From Ekhidna sp. (lineage in GTDB: Bacteria; Bacteroidota; Bacteroidia; Cytophagales; Cyclobacteriaceae), in NCBI GenBank assembly GCA_013214445.1, contig JABSPG010000006.1:1-44331 (forward strand): 44,331 bases of DNA, read 5' to 3'. The position numbers and the translations under genes were made by a program. The first letter of the stretch is position 1, and the number at the start of each line of letters is the position of its first letter. The notes under the pieces are model-generated. The model was not told the origin of the DNA and ran no database searches. It was given only the letters and a program-made list of their open reading frames with translations. This document shows positions 1 to 5,450 of this stretch, piece by piece.

Positions 1-214
1 CCATTATTTCGCCCTGTCGCTGTTGGTCGTGAATCCATTTAGGTTTCAATCCTAAAGGTGGTTTCTCAATCCTACTGTGGCTAACAATGGTTAAATTTAA
101 TTGCTTCTCCCAGTCTTGTTTGAAGCGTAGTGGAATAGCCGTGTCTTTCAATTGCTCCCAGTTGTTCATCCAATCAATTACCGCATCTATTTGGTCTTGT
201 GTCAATGTTTTCAT
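1..214 (-). CDS. hypothetical phage protein, N-terminal part (runs off window)
   Basis: An open frame starts at the ATG at 214-212 and runs to the window edge without a stop, giving about 71 residues. It begins MKTLTQDQIDAVIDW and later reads LGLKPKWIHDQQRQ. This WMN-W-QLKDT...PLRF and LGLKP-WIHD pattern resembles short proteins common in phages of Bacteroidota, but I know no function for them. There is no Shine-Dalgarno sequence; the start follows an A-rich leader (AAACACAAAACTTAACAGATA), as in the other genes of this arm. It is the last gene seen in the leftward transcript. Confidence 0.7.
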   Translation of the reverse strand, partial: MKTLTQDQIDAVIDWMNNWEQLKDTAIPLRFKQDWEKQLNLTIVSHSRIEKPPLGLKPKWIHDQQRQGEIM

Positions 215-273
215 TATCTGTTAAGTTTTGTGTTTAATTAATCGCAACTCAAATTTAGCCTAGTCCGTTATGC

Positions 274-471
274 TCAATTAATATTCTTGGCTCTTTCTAC
301 TGTATAAAAACCAAATACATCACCTCGCATTATTCTATTTCTTTTCCCCTCAAAATCTCTTTCACTTTGGGCTAAAATTATAAAACCATCAAAATGCCTT
401 ATTATAGGTGCTCCTATCCTTTCCGTAAGTTTTGCAATAGCAATATCTACGTCTTTTTCTGTGTAAGCCAT
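274..471 (-). CDS. hypothetical 65-residue protein
   Basis: A short ORF with ordinary soluble-protein composition (MAYTEKDVDIAIAKL...). It lies between the first tRNA-like element and the partial gene at the left edge, on the same strand as its neighbours. A TAAATTTA box sits 7 nt before the ATG, so it may have a short-leader promoter of its own. No family is recognised. A plus-strand ORF covering the same bases has the low-complexity look of a shadow frame. Confidence 0.6.
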   Translation of the reverse strand: MAYTEKDVDIAIAKLTERIGAPIIRHFDGFIILAQSERDFEGKRNRIMRGDVFGFYTVERAKNIN

Positions 472-553
472 AATTATCTAAATTTAAAAGAGCATAACAA
501 CGTGTCATACCCCATATTCCGCTTTGCTCCATACAGAGCATACACAAGCGTTG

Positions 554-630
554 TGGTGCAGGGGGAATCGAACCCCCATCACTGTGTGCTCATTACAGTG
601 ACCCGTCGCACTTTGCCCTTTGGTACACCC
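554..630 (-). tRNA. tRNA-like element 1 (non-canonical fold, anticodon unresolved)
   Basis: The minus strand shows a textbook T-arm (GGGGG, loop TTCGATT, CCCCC; 561-577) followed by TGCACCA. That end can pair six of seven bases with GGGTGTA at 630-624. Between them is a 7-bp stem (579-585 with 595-601) closed by a 9-nt loop and separated from the T-stem by one base. No normal D-arm plus 7-nt anticodon loop can be drawn; Leu-GAG or Tyr-GTA are only possible readings. It lies just after the stop codon of the exported-protein gene. It could be a diverged tRNA, a pseudo-tRNA or a deliberate tRNA mimic. An alternative 5' acceptor strand, GTGCG, lies nearer the stem. Confidence 0.55.
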
Positions 631-648
631 CCGTTCTTTGCCTTATTA

Positions 649-1017
649 CTAGCCCTCACTTGCGCTCAGGTACACAGGGTAAGGGTTGCCGCTGGTGACG
701 CTAACCTTGTAGATGCAGTACGCCCCACTCTTCATCTGGTACACCTTATAACCGTCGTACTCGTGGCTTGTCTCCACGCCGATCCACACCGCGTACTCGT
801 TCCCCGTCTTTGGTGAGGTGCACTTGATGTACTTGCTACCCCCTTCGGTCTCAAACACCTTATGAACCTCCCCACCGATACTAATTGCCTCCCCTGAGTC
901 AATCCCAGCGGACACGTCAAAGCCTCCACCCTTAGACACCTTAGGTGTGAACTCCATTTGAGAAAAAGCAGCCACACTCACTAGCGTAGCTGCCACCATA
1001 ACTAATAACTTCTTCAT
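649..1017 (-). CDS. small exported protein with signal peptide
   Basis: A 122-residue protein with a classical Sec signal peptide: MKK, a hydrophobic stretch to about residue 17, and a probable cleavage near AFSQ. The mature part of about 100 residues is rich in Gly, Ser and Tyr and predicted beta-rich, with two Cys. It should be exported to the periplasm or cell surface of the infected cell. A phage gene of this kind may act on superinfection or the envelope, but no family is recognised. The start follows the A-rich leader AATCAAACAAAGTAAA, nearly the same as that of the neighbouring gene at 1450, which suggests a shared initiation signal. The stop is TAG, and tRNA-like element 1 begins 18 nt downstream. 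Confidence 0.8.
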   Translation of the reverse strand: MKKLLVMVAATLVSVAAFSQMEFTPKVSKGGGFDVSAGIDSGEAISIGGEVHKVFETEGGSKYIKCTSPKTGNEYAVWIGVETSHEYDGYKVYQMKSGAYCIYKVSVTSGNPYPVYLSASEG

Positions 1018-1048
1018 TTTACTTTGTTTGATTGGTTCGTGTTTCTTT

Positions 1049-1450
1049 TTAGTTCATTGACACAAGGTCAACCCCTTTTGTGTCCAGCTTCTCGTTCATC
1101 ACGTTCAACGTTTCAACGGCAACCATCAACGTCGGGCGCACCAGCTCTGCGTTCTTGATGCTCAGTCGAGCCTTAATGCCTGCCTGCGTCTTAAGGTCAG
1201 TACTATTCAATACCTCAAAACCGTCAACCATGACCTTCATTTCGAAGTCCTTTGATAGGCTCCAAACCGTTCCCTTCGTTCCACGTAAACGGAGTACGTT
1301 GGCTAGCTTCTCGAACTTGTTCGCCGCAATGTGTGCGCACGTTAACAAATCCTTCTCCTTCTTAATGTTGAAGCTATTCGTTGATAGCTTGCTTTCAATA
1401 GTTTCGCCCTTTACAGTACGGCGTTGGATAAATTCAATTCGTAGCTTCAT
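1049..1450 (-). CDS. hypothetical 133-residue protein
   Basis: A good ORF rich in Lys, Leu and Val, with alternating beta and helical character, no signal peptide and no membrane segment. No family is recognised. The leader CAATCAAAAGTAAAACAGTT before the ATG matches that of the next gene (649-1017), so the two are probably expressed together from the leftward transcript. tRNA-like element 2 ends 37 nt upstream of its start and could be cut out of the same RNA. The plus-strand ORF across the same bases is a shadow. Confidence 0.75.
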   Translation of the reverse strand: MKLRIEFIQRRTVKGETIESKLSTNSFNIKKEKDLLTCAHIAANKFEKLANVLRLRGTKGTVWSLSKDFEMKVMVDGFEVLNSTDLKTQAGIKARLSIKNAELVRPTLMVAVETLNVMNEKLDTKGVDLVSMN

Positions 1451-1486
1451 AACTGTTTTACTTTTGATTGTTTAACTTTTATTTTG

Positions 1487-1576
1487 GAAGGCGTGGTGGA
1501 ATCGAACCACCAAACGGAGTAGATTTTTCATCCATACTTTATACGGGGCGTATCCCGTCCGTTAACCGTTCGCCTT
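1487..1576 (-). tRNA. tRNA-like element 2 (non-canonical fold)
   Basis: On the minus strand AAGGCG (1576-1571) pairs with CGCCTT (1493-1488), and the T-arm is perfect (GGTGG, TTCGATT, CCACC; 1495-1511). A second helix AACGGA/TCCGTT directly abuts the T-stem with one U between. It encloses two hairpins, one CGGG/CCCG and one AGTA..GAT/ATC..TACT. The linker between acceptor and second helix is just ACGGTT, which looks like a D-loop without a D-stem. The DNA encodes CCA immediately after the acceptor. At 90 nt it has class II tRNA length, but I cannot place a 7-nt anticodon loop with confidence. Confidence 0.6.
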
Positions 1577-1588
1577 TATCTGAAAATT

Positions 1589-1604
1589 AAATGCTTTCGC
1601 ATTT
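1589..1604 (-). terminator. GAAA-tetraloop hairpin, possible processing or weak termination signal
   Basis: The minus strand reads AAATGC-GAAA-GCATTT then AATTTTC. It is a 6-bp stem with a very stable GNRA loop followed by a short U-rich run. It lies between the structured RNA and tRNA-like element 2. It may mark the 3' end of the RNA or be one more of its helices. Confidence 0.4.
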
Positions 1605-2134
1605 TAATGATTATCAATTAACAACCTCCTACAGTTGCTAATTTCCTTTCTTTGCATAGTATTATCACTTCTTAGTGATGCGCTGTTATTTAAACTCCAT
1701 ACACAACTTAATTCGCTAGCTATCTTCAAACCTATTACCGATTTTGCATTCCCGCGAATTGTGTACTTTCCAGACGACCTACGCAACACCGTTTGCTAAA
1801 CTAATGTTACTGCACCCTACACGCTCGAACTTTACCGTGTGCCCTATGCTGGCTACAACCAAGACCCCGACTACTTCTAGCTTCATCTAAGGTATCACCT
1901 ACAGCCTGCTTACTAGGCTTTGTCCAACTGTGGTGACTGGCATTCCATCATGTATCTTTCACTAATCTAAACGGGGTGTAGTCTACTTTTGTGTTTTTCT
2001 GACAAGGGAGCGAACCCCTTAATACGCTTACTTGAACGCTTCACCGTTCCTTCGTCTTACTTCACTCAAACTTTCAACTTGCCACCTCACCCCTCGCGGG
2101 GTGCAGGTCTGAAGGACGTTTCCTTCATTCGACA
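1605..2134 (-). ncRNA. candidate large structured non-coding RNA
   Basis: About 530 nt without a convincing gene, but full of complementary segments on the minus strand. Helices seen: 2111-2126 (6 bp, 4-nt loop); 2084-2108 (10 bp, one bulge, GCGA loop); 2034-2049 (5 bp); 2004-2020 (5 bp with a T-loop-like 7-mer); 1903-1919 (5 bp, 7-nt loop). The last is nested in 1894-1899/1932-1937 (6 bp), and that in turn in 1864-1869/1972-1977 (6 bp). A further helix is 1819-1823/1836-1840. A TAnnTTTG promoter lies just upstream at 2138-2167. Size, nesting and position next to tRNA-like elements recall ornate phage RNAs such as GOLLD or ROOL, but I see no specific match. Short ORFs inside (for example 1604-1789 minus) do not look like proteins. 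Confidence 0.5.
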
Positions 2135-2137
2135 AGT

Positions 2138-2167
2138 CAAAGGTACAACCATTGTTGAGAAAAACAA
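2138..2167 (-). promoter_or_regulatory. leftward promoter for the RNA/left arm
   Basis: On the minus strand a TTG (2167-2165) is followed after 19 nt by TACCTTTG (2145-2138), a full match to the Bacteroidota -7 consensus TAnnTTTG. Transcription would begin near 2133, at the edge of the foldable region. It can drive the ncRNA, tRNA-like elements and leftward genes. Confidence 0.6.
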
Positions 2168-2182
2168 TACTAAAAATGCTTT

Positions 2183-2198
2183 TTAACATTCGTTAACA
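2183..2198. repeat. TTAACA-N4-TTAACA site, copy 1
   Basis: Two TTAACA hexamers in direct orientation, 10 bp apart start to start, with spacer TTCG. The same arrangement recurs at 2278-2293 (spacer TATT) and 3363-3378 (spacer TTCC). A one-helical-turn tandem site suggests binding by a dimeric regulator or replication initiator. Confidence 0.5.
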
Positions 2199-2223
2199 TT
2201 TCACCACATAAACAATAAAGGAA

Positions 2224-2245
2224 CGCGCACGCACACGCACGCACG
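2224..2245. repeat. 22-nt alternating purine-pyrimidine (CG/CA) tract
   Basis: Every base alternates pyrimidine and purine through a run of CG and CA steps. Such tracts favour left-handed DNA under negative supercoiling and are rare in the rest of this window. The tract lies in the divergent control region. Confidence 0.5.
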
Positions 2246-2277
2246 AATAAAGAATCCATCAAAAAAAACCAAACCAA

Positions 2278-2293
2278 TTAACATATTTTAACA
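2278..2293. repeat. TTAACA-N4-TTAACA site, copy 2
   Basis: The same 6+4+6 geometry as copies at 2183 and 3363, with spacer TATT. Conservation of the hexamers but not of the spacer supports a protein-binding site rather than a recent duplication. Confidence 0.5.
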
Positions 2294-2354
2294 TCCCCAA
2301 TTGATTCAAGGTTAGATAACCCTAAAAAAAGTATCGGAGCTAATGTAAATTGAA

Positions 2355-2368
2355 ACTTTGGGAGGTAG
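2355..2368 (+). repeat. left arm of a 14-bp perfect inverted repeat
   Basis: ACTTTGGGAGGTAG here is the exact reverse complement of CTACCTCCCAAAGT at 2790-2803, about 420 bp away. The pair brackets three of the four GTATGC/GCATAC boxes. This could be a paired binding site or a large cruciform or RNA closing stem. Confidence 0.5.
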
Positions 2369-2530
2369 AAATATCGGGACGGCATAAGCCAAAAAAGATT
2401 TTTAGACTCCCCTAAAAATAAACCTTTGGAGGCCTAAATATATGGGGGTGGATTACCCTGCTAAACCTATGGGGTTAATAGGGGGGTGGATTGTTCCCCT
2501 CCTCAAACCCCTATGAATAAAGGGATGCAG

Positions 2531-2865
2531 GCATACAATATGCGTGCATACTGTTTTCGGTGGTAGGATGACGGTGGTATGATAGCATACAATATGCGTG
2601 CATACTATTATTAAGGAGGATGCCTTAAAAGTTATTCGTCGGCGTGCATACTAAATTAGGGTAGGGGGTTAAGAATCCGTTTTCGGGATACGCGGGAGAC
2701 CTGTAGAATCAATATATAATCCCCCCACGCAACACCTAAGTTAAATTATGGGGACCTCCCCTACGGCGTAGGATCAGTTAACAATCATCCTACCTCCCAA
2801 AGTGTCTGGGGGTAACCATTTCAGTGGCAGCGGTGTTCTCCGAACAATAAGGTATGCTTGCATAC
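2531..2865. promoter_or_regulatory. array of GTATGC/GCATAC palindromic boxes (operator or origin candidate)
   Basis: Two perfect 22-bp copies (2531-2552 and 2585-2606, 54 bp apart start to start) each contain TATGCGTGCATA. A half-conserved copy GGCGTGCATACT lies at 2641-2652, and a near-perfect palindrome GTATGCTTGCATAC at 2852-2865. A looser GTATG-ATAG-CATAC overlaps the second copy (2577-2590). Repeated identical palindromes in a gene-free divergent region point to operators for a phage repressor/activator or to iterons of a replication origin. The region has no ORF with coding character. Confidence 0.6.
2790..2803 (-). repeat. right arm of the 14-bp inverted repeat
   Basis: Exact reverse complement of 2355-2368. 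Neither flank extends the match. Confidence 0.5.
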
Positions 2866-2949
2866 GGCCAGCCATGAGTTGTGATTGTCTTGGAGGCAAT
2901 TGGTTGTTTGGAGTTAGTTACTTTAGTTATTATTGGAGCACTCAACCAT

Positions 2950-2992
2950 TGTTCAGTGTTCAGTCACAATGAACATAATCCTTTATTGAACA
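2950..2992. promoter_or_regulatory. cluster of four TGTTCA half-sites
   Basis: TGTTCA occurs at 2950-2955 and 2957-2962, and its complement TGAACA at 2970-2975 and 2987-2992. The middle two form an inverted repeat with a 7-nt spacer. The cluster lies about 75 bp upstream of the rightward promoter at 3067, a natural place for an activator or repressor. Confidence 0.4.
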
Positions 2993-3066
2993 GGAACCAA
3001 TTAACAATCCTTTCAACATTAAAACAATCCCATGGGTAGGTTTCAACAAAAAAATCAATAGGGTAC

Positions 3067-3097
3067 TTGACTTTGTCAAAAAAAAAGTGTATCTTCG
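3067..3097 (+). promoter_or_regulatory. rightward promoter P1
   Basis: TTG (3067-3069) is followed after 20 nt by TATCTTCG (3090-3097), close to TAnnTTTG. An A9 tract lies between the boxes. The RNA would start near 3102 and lead into the GT-rich mini-ORF region rather than directly into a gene. Confidence 0.55.
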
Positions 3098-3125
3098 CAG
3101 AGTAATCACGATGTGACGCTAGAGA

Positions 3126-3366
3126 ATGCAATGGATTATATGATGTTGTGTTTGTGTTGTTGTTGGTTGGTTATGACCATGGAGTCACTATACTATCCGA
3201 TCTGGTTGAGAGGGTGATGAATAATTAATGCACTGGTGATGTTTGTTTGTTGGTTATGTGAGTTGTTTGAATGTTAATGTTACTGATGTGTTGGTTTGAT
3301 TGTGTATGGAGGAGTGAGGGTGACAGAGTGTTACGGGGGCAAGTCTACCCTTGTGAGAAGTGTTAA
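3126..3366 (+). other. chain of stop/start-overlapping mini-ORFs in a GT-rich leader
   Basis: Six tiny frames follow one another, each stop overlapping the next start: TGATG at 3141, TGATG at 3215, TAATG at 3226, TGATG at 3237, TAATG at 3275. Their lengths are about 5, 24-28, 3, 3, 12 and 29 codons, ending at 3366. The longer peptides are rich in Cys, Trp, Met and Leu. The arrangement would allow termination-reinitiation coupling downstream of promoter P1, but it could also be a by-product of strong G/T bias. No protein family is recognised. Confidence 0.3.
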
Positions 3367-3378
3367 CATTCCTTAACA
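3363..3378. repeat. TTAACA-N4-TTAACA site, copy 3
   Basis: The third tandem hexamer site, with spacer TTCC. It lies 9 bp upstream of the TTG box of promoter P2. Its downstream flank CACATAAAC is also found beside copy 1 at 2183, so a longer element may be duplicated at the two edges of the control region. Confidence 0.5.
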
Positions 3379-3387
3379 CATAAACCA

Positions 3388-3418
3388 TTGACATTTAATA
3401 GATTCCGTTGTACCTTTA
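3388..3418 (+). promoter_or_regulatory. rightward promoter P2, leaderless arrangement
   Basis: TTGACA (3388-3393) and TACCTTTA (3411-3418) have 20 nt between TTG and TACC. Only 4 nt (CCTT) separate the box from the ATG at 3423, so the transcript should begin at or next to the start codon. Confidence 0.6.
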
Positions 3419-3422
3419 CCTT

Positions 3423-3539
3423 ATGACGATAGACCAAATACTACCAATGGTGCTAGTGGTGATACCTTTGTGTGTTACTGTTTTTTGTTTCATGTACCAG
3501 ATGGTGAGGATCCTTTTCCAAGATCTCAGGGATTTATAA
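3423..3539 (+). CDS. 38-residue single-span membrane peptide
   Basis: A small ORF directly behind promoter P2. Residues 6-24 are hydrophobic (ILPMVLVVIPLCVTVFCF) and the tail carries Arg, Gln and Asp, so it is probably a one-pass inner-membrane peptide. It is the first gene of the rightward early block and lies 16 nt before the next gene. The 4-nt distance from the promoter box to the ATG supports both its start and leaderless translation. Early membrane peptides of this size in phages are often host-takeover or superinfection factors; that is inference only. Confidence 0.6.
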   Translation: MTIDQILPMVLVVIPLCVTVFCFMYQMVRILFQDLRDL

Positions 3540-3555
3540 TTAAAACAATAGACTA

Positions 3556-3906
3556 ATGGAATACAATGAACAACAAAGGCCTACCATAACGGAGAGGCTT
3601 AAGCCAGTGAGTGAGTACTGGGCACCACAAGGTGTTGAGTCCTACCACAGGGATGGTGAGACCAAGGTCTTGGTGAACATGAGGCACGGTGTGCTACTGA
3701 AGCAGAAGGATGCCCCTAGCTTCCGCAAGGGTGACATGTACATGAACCATGATGGGGTGAGGTACCTGGTTAAGAGTACCCTCAATGGGACCATCTACCT
3801 TGAGGGGGTGGTTGGTTATGACCTAGGGGATAGGTTACAGAACACCCCATACCTTATCCTAACCCAATATGGTTGTGCTCATGAGGAGGACTGGGCTTAT
3901 GAATAG
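3556..3906 (+). CDS. hypothetical 116-residue protein
   Basis: A soluble-looking protein with mixed charge and several Tyr and His, beginning MEYNEQQRPTITERL. The region around residues 35-100 (LVNMRHGVLLKQ..., GVRYLVKSTLNGTIYLEGV) has alternating beta strands like a small beta-barrel fold. No family is recognised. The leader TAATTAAAACAATAGACTA is A-rich with no Shine-Dalgarno sequence. Its TAG stop overlaps the start of the next gene, so the two are probably translationally coupled. Confidence 0.75.
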   Translation: MEYNEQQRPTITERLKPVSEYWAPQGVESYHRDGETKVLVNMRHGVLLKQKDAPSFRKGDMYMNHDGVRYLVKSTLNGTIYLEGVVGYDLGDRLQNTPYLILTQYGCAHEEDWAYE

Positions 3907-4072
3907 TAAAGACAAAGCATTCATCTCGTTGATCTTGGCCATCATGTTCTCTATCGCTTCGGCATCATGCCACGAACAAGGTAGAAACTCCTACGAGGCA
4001 CTACTAGGGCTCTGGTCTATCCTCTTCCTGATCAGGGCAATAATAATCCAACTAAGAACCTATGGGGTATAA
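3899..4072 (+). CDS. 57-residue membrane protein, possible lipoprotein
   Basis: The start is taken at 3899, where ATG overlaps the upstream stop; a longer frame from 3869 would run inside the preceding gene. The first 22 residues form a hydrophobic segment ending ...SIASASC, which could be a lipobox with Cys at residue 21. A second hydrophobic stretch (ALLGLWSILFLIRAIII) follows. It may be a two-span membrane protein or a lipoprotein with one span. No family is recognised. Confidence 0.6.
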   Translation: MNSKDKAFISLILAIMFSIASASCHEQGRNSYEALLGLWSILFLIRAIIIQLRTYGV

Positions 4073-4208
4073 GAAGAAACCAGACTTGTTTGAGGGTTGT
4101 GCTATCATAGTTACTGTACTCCTCATAATCCTCATCCTTAACATTGACTACGCCGTATGGAGGCTACAGCACCCTGAGGCACCAGCATGGACATACATAC
4201 TTAAGTAA
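4062..4208 (+). CDS. 48-residue single-span membrane protein
   Basis: The ATG at 4062 overlaps the end of the preceding gene. The protein has a short Lys-rich N-terminus (MGYKKK), then about 20 hydrophobic residues from Cys13 to Ile28, then a polar tail with His, Trp and Pro. The positive-inside pattern suggests that the N-terminus stays in the cytoplasm. It ends at TAA and the next ATG is 6 nt downstream. Function unknown. Confidence 0.6.
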   Translation: MGYKKKPDLFEGCAIIVTVLLIILILNIDYAVWRLQHPEAPAWTYILK

Positions 4209-4213
4209 AGACA

Positions 4214-4516
4214 ATGGAAGAACTAACAAGGTTAATACAGGAACAACAGGACACGATCCTTCAGCTAGAGGCTGAACTAAGGAACGTTAATGGAGCCCAC
4301 GATATATCAGTGGATAGGTTCATGCAGAAGTCAAGGCAACTGGAGGCACTCAAGGATGACTATGAGGTTGACATGATAGGGTTAGCACAGTACATACTTG
4401 ATGACATGTTCATACAGGAGTCACAGGATGACGACACGGTGTACTTTGTTGTGGCTGGCACCAACCAAAGGCTGACCGCAAGTGACGTGGTTAAACACTA
4501 CCTTAATGAGGGGTAA
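4214..4516 (+). CDS. hypothetical protein with N-terminal coiled coil
   Basis: A 100-residue acidic protein. Residues 1-50 are strongly helical with heptad-like Leu/Ile spacing (LTRLIQEQQDTILQLEAEL), suggesting a coiled-coil dimer. The C-terminal half (residues 50-100) is acidic and mixed alpha/beta. It lies in the early rightward block with short gaps on both sides. No family is recognised. Confidence 0.75.
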   Translation: MEELTRLIQEQQDTILQLEAELRNVNGAHDISVDRFMQKSRQLEALKDDYEVDMIGLAQYILDDMFIQESQDDDTVYFVVAGTNQRLTASDVVKHYLNEG

Positions 4517-4518
4517 CC

Positions 4519-4713
4519 ATGGGTTGGATTAACTATGATGAATCCCCACCAACCAAACCTGGGAAGTACTTAGTGTTACACACATCAGGGAGGGTGGAGA
4601 TACGAGGGTTCTCCACTGGTGAGTGGGGTTCTTACTGGAAGGGGTCATCCAAGACCTCGCACTCAATTATCTACTGGATAGAAATACCAAAGCTACCGAA
4701 ATGGAACGAATAG
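4519..4713 (+). CDS. DUF551-like small protein
   Basis: A 64-residue protein with the layout typical of DUF551: W-[I/N] near the start, PP.KPGKYLVL, a variable loop with G-W, and a C-terminal IIYWIEIPKLP matching the usual THWMPLPxPP. DUF551 proteins are common small phage proteins without a known function. The gene starts 3 nt after the previous stop and overlaps the next gene. The assignment is by pattern memory, not by search. Confidence 0.65.
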   Translation: MGWINYDESPPTKPGKYLVLHTSGRVEIRGFSTGEWGSYWKGSSKTSHSIIYWIEIPKLPKWNE

Positions 4714-4988
4714 AAGGAATAGATTGGGAGGTGGAGCAGTGTGGGTTCAACGACCCAGACCAAACCAATTACGAGAAAGTATCATGGTGGGATTCACGGG
4801 GTAGGAAGCCAGGCGGTGGTTACGACAACTATATTGCCTCAATGATGGGTAGTGTTAAACGATACCAACGAATGAACGGCAACCCTTTTACCTTAGTGAC
4901 CAACCAAAATGGTACCTTCTGGATAAGTTACTTCAGTGACGGCTCAGCGCAAGTGTATGCCATAGAGAGCATTGATGATATATTATGA
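4701..4988 (+). CDS. hypothetical 95-residue protein
   Basis: The start is set at the ATG at 4701, which overlaps the preceding gene by 13 nt; the longer in-frame start at 4623 lies deep inside that gene. The protein begins MERIEGIDWEVEQCG, is rich in Asp, Ser, Tyr and Trp, and looks soluble. No family is recognised. It ends at TGA 15 nt before the promoter-like box at 5003. Confidence 0.7.
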   Translation: MERIEGIDWEVEQCGFNDPDQTNYEKVSWWDSRGRKPGGGYDNYIASMMGSVKRYQRMNGNPFTLVTNQNGTFWISYFSDGSAQVYAIESIDDIL

Positions 4989-5002
4989 ATGAATTAAATA
5001 AC

Positions 5003-5010
5003 TAACTTCG
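5003..5010 (+). promoter_or_regulatory. TAACTTCG -7 box 4 nt before a start codon
   Basis: TAACTTCG matches TAnnTTYG and is followed by CAAC and then the ATG at 5015. The spacing is the same 4 nt seen at 3423, 5806, 25587 and 32800. No TTG occurs at the ideal -33 position, so strength is uncertain. Confidence 0.4.
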
Positions 5011-5014
5011 CAAC

Positions 5015-5257
5015 ATGGGAGTATTAACACACATTACGATATCCATAACCCTTACGGTATGGTTATCCTCACTACTAGTCTTAATCATTGACCTTAGGAC
5101 ATCACCCAAGGTGGTTGACCACGCATACACCAAGGACCTGGCTAAGGTAATGGCAGGGTCGATTATCCCGTTCGTTAACGTGTTCTACCTGATTAGTTTT
5201 TTTCAGTACGCAGTGCTGGTTTACAATAACATCAAGGACAATGGTGAGGATCAATAA
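5015..5257 (+). CDS. two-span membrane protein
   Basis: An 80-residue protein with hydrophobic segments at about residues 5-26 (HITISITLTVWLSSLLVLII) and 47-69, joined by a charged loop with Lys and Asp. Both termini are probably on the same side of the membrane. No family is recognised. A promoter-like box lies 4 nt upstream, and the next gene starts inside its 3' end (ATG 5241), indicating translational coupling. Confidence 0.7.
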   Translation: MGVLTHITISITLTVWLSSLLVLIIDLRTSPKVVDHAYTKDLAKVMAGSIIPFVNVFYLISFFQYAVLVYNNIKDNGEDQ

Positions 5258-5450
5258 TAAAGTAATTGAATCCCTAAGGGACTTCAACGCTGAGCTGTTC
5301 GCATTGGACTCAGGCATCGTTTCCTTCACCCTTGGTGAGGAAGGGTTCATGGTAGAGACAAAGGGTGGATCATATGAGTTCATTAACCTTGACGACACAA
5401 TAGACTTCGTGGAGGACGTGATAAACGGGGATGAGACAGAAGAATACTAG
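5241..5450 (+). CDS. small acidic hypothetical protein
   Basis: A 69-residue, strongly acidic protein (MVRINNKVIESLRDF... ending NGDETEEY) with an alpha-beta-beta-beta-alpha pattern. It overlaps both neighbours by about 20 nt, as is common in this block. Net negative charge at this size fits a DNA-mimic or protein-binding inhibitor, but that is speculation. No family is recognised. Confidence 0.65.
   Translation: MVRINNKVIESLRDFNAELFALDSGIVSFTLGEEGFMVETKGGSYEFINLDDTIDFVEDVINGDETEEY

Noticed and set aside
394..816. 140-residue plus-strand ORF
   Set aside because: It lies antisense to a better ORF, tRNA-like element 1 and the exported-protein gene, and has low-complexity composition typical of a shadow frame.
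1604..1789. 61-residue minus-strand ORF, possible homing-endonuclease fragment
   Set aside because: It starts at GTG, has no leader signal, no recognisable HNH or NUMOD residues, and lies within the foldable RNA region.
1605..2134. RNase P RNA or tmRNA on the minus strand
   Set aside because: A GTGAAGTAAGACG stretch recalls the RNase P GTGCGGTAAGAG motif, and T-loop-like hairpins recall tmRNA. However, the hallmark GAGGAAAGTCC and ACAGAA elements and a tag-peptide frame with paired ends are missing.
1989..2186. 65-residue plus-strand ORF
   Set aside because: It crosses several perfect hairpins, runs against all neighbours and has no credible protein pattern or start context.
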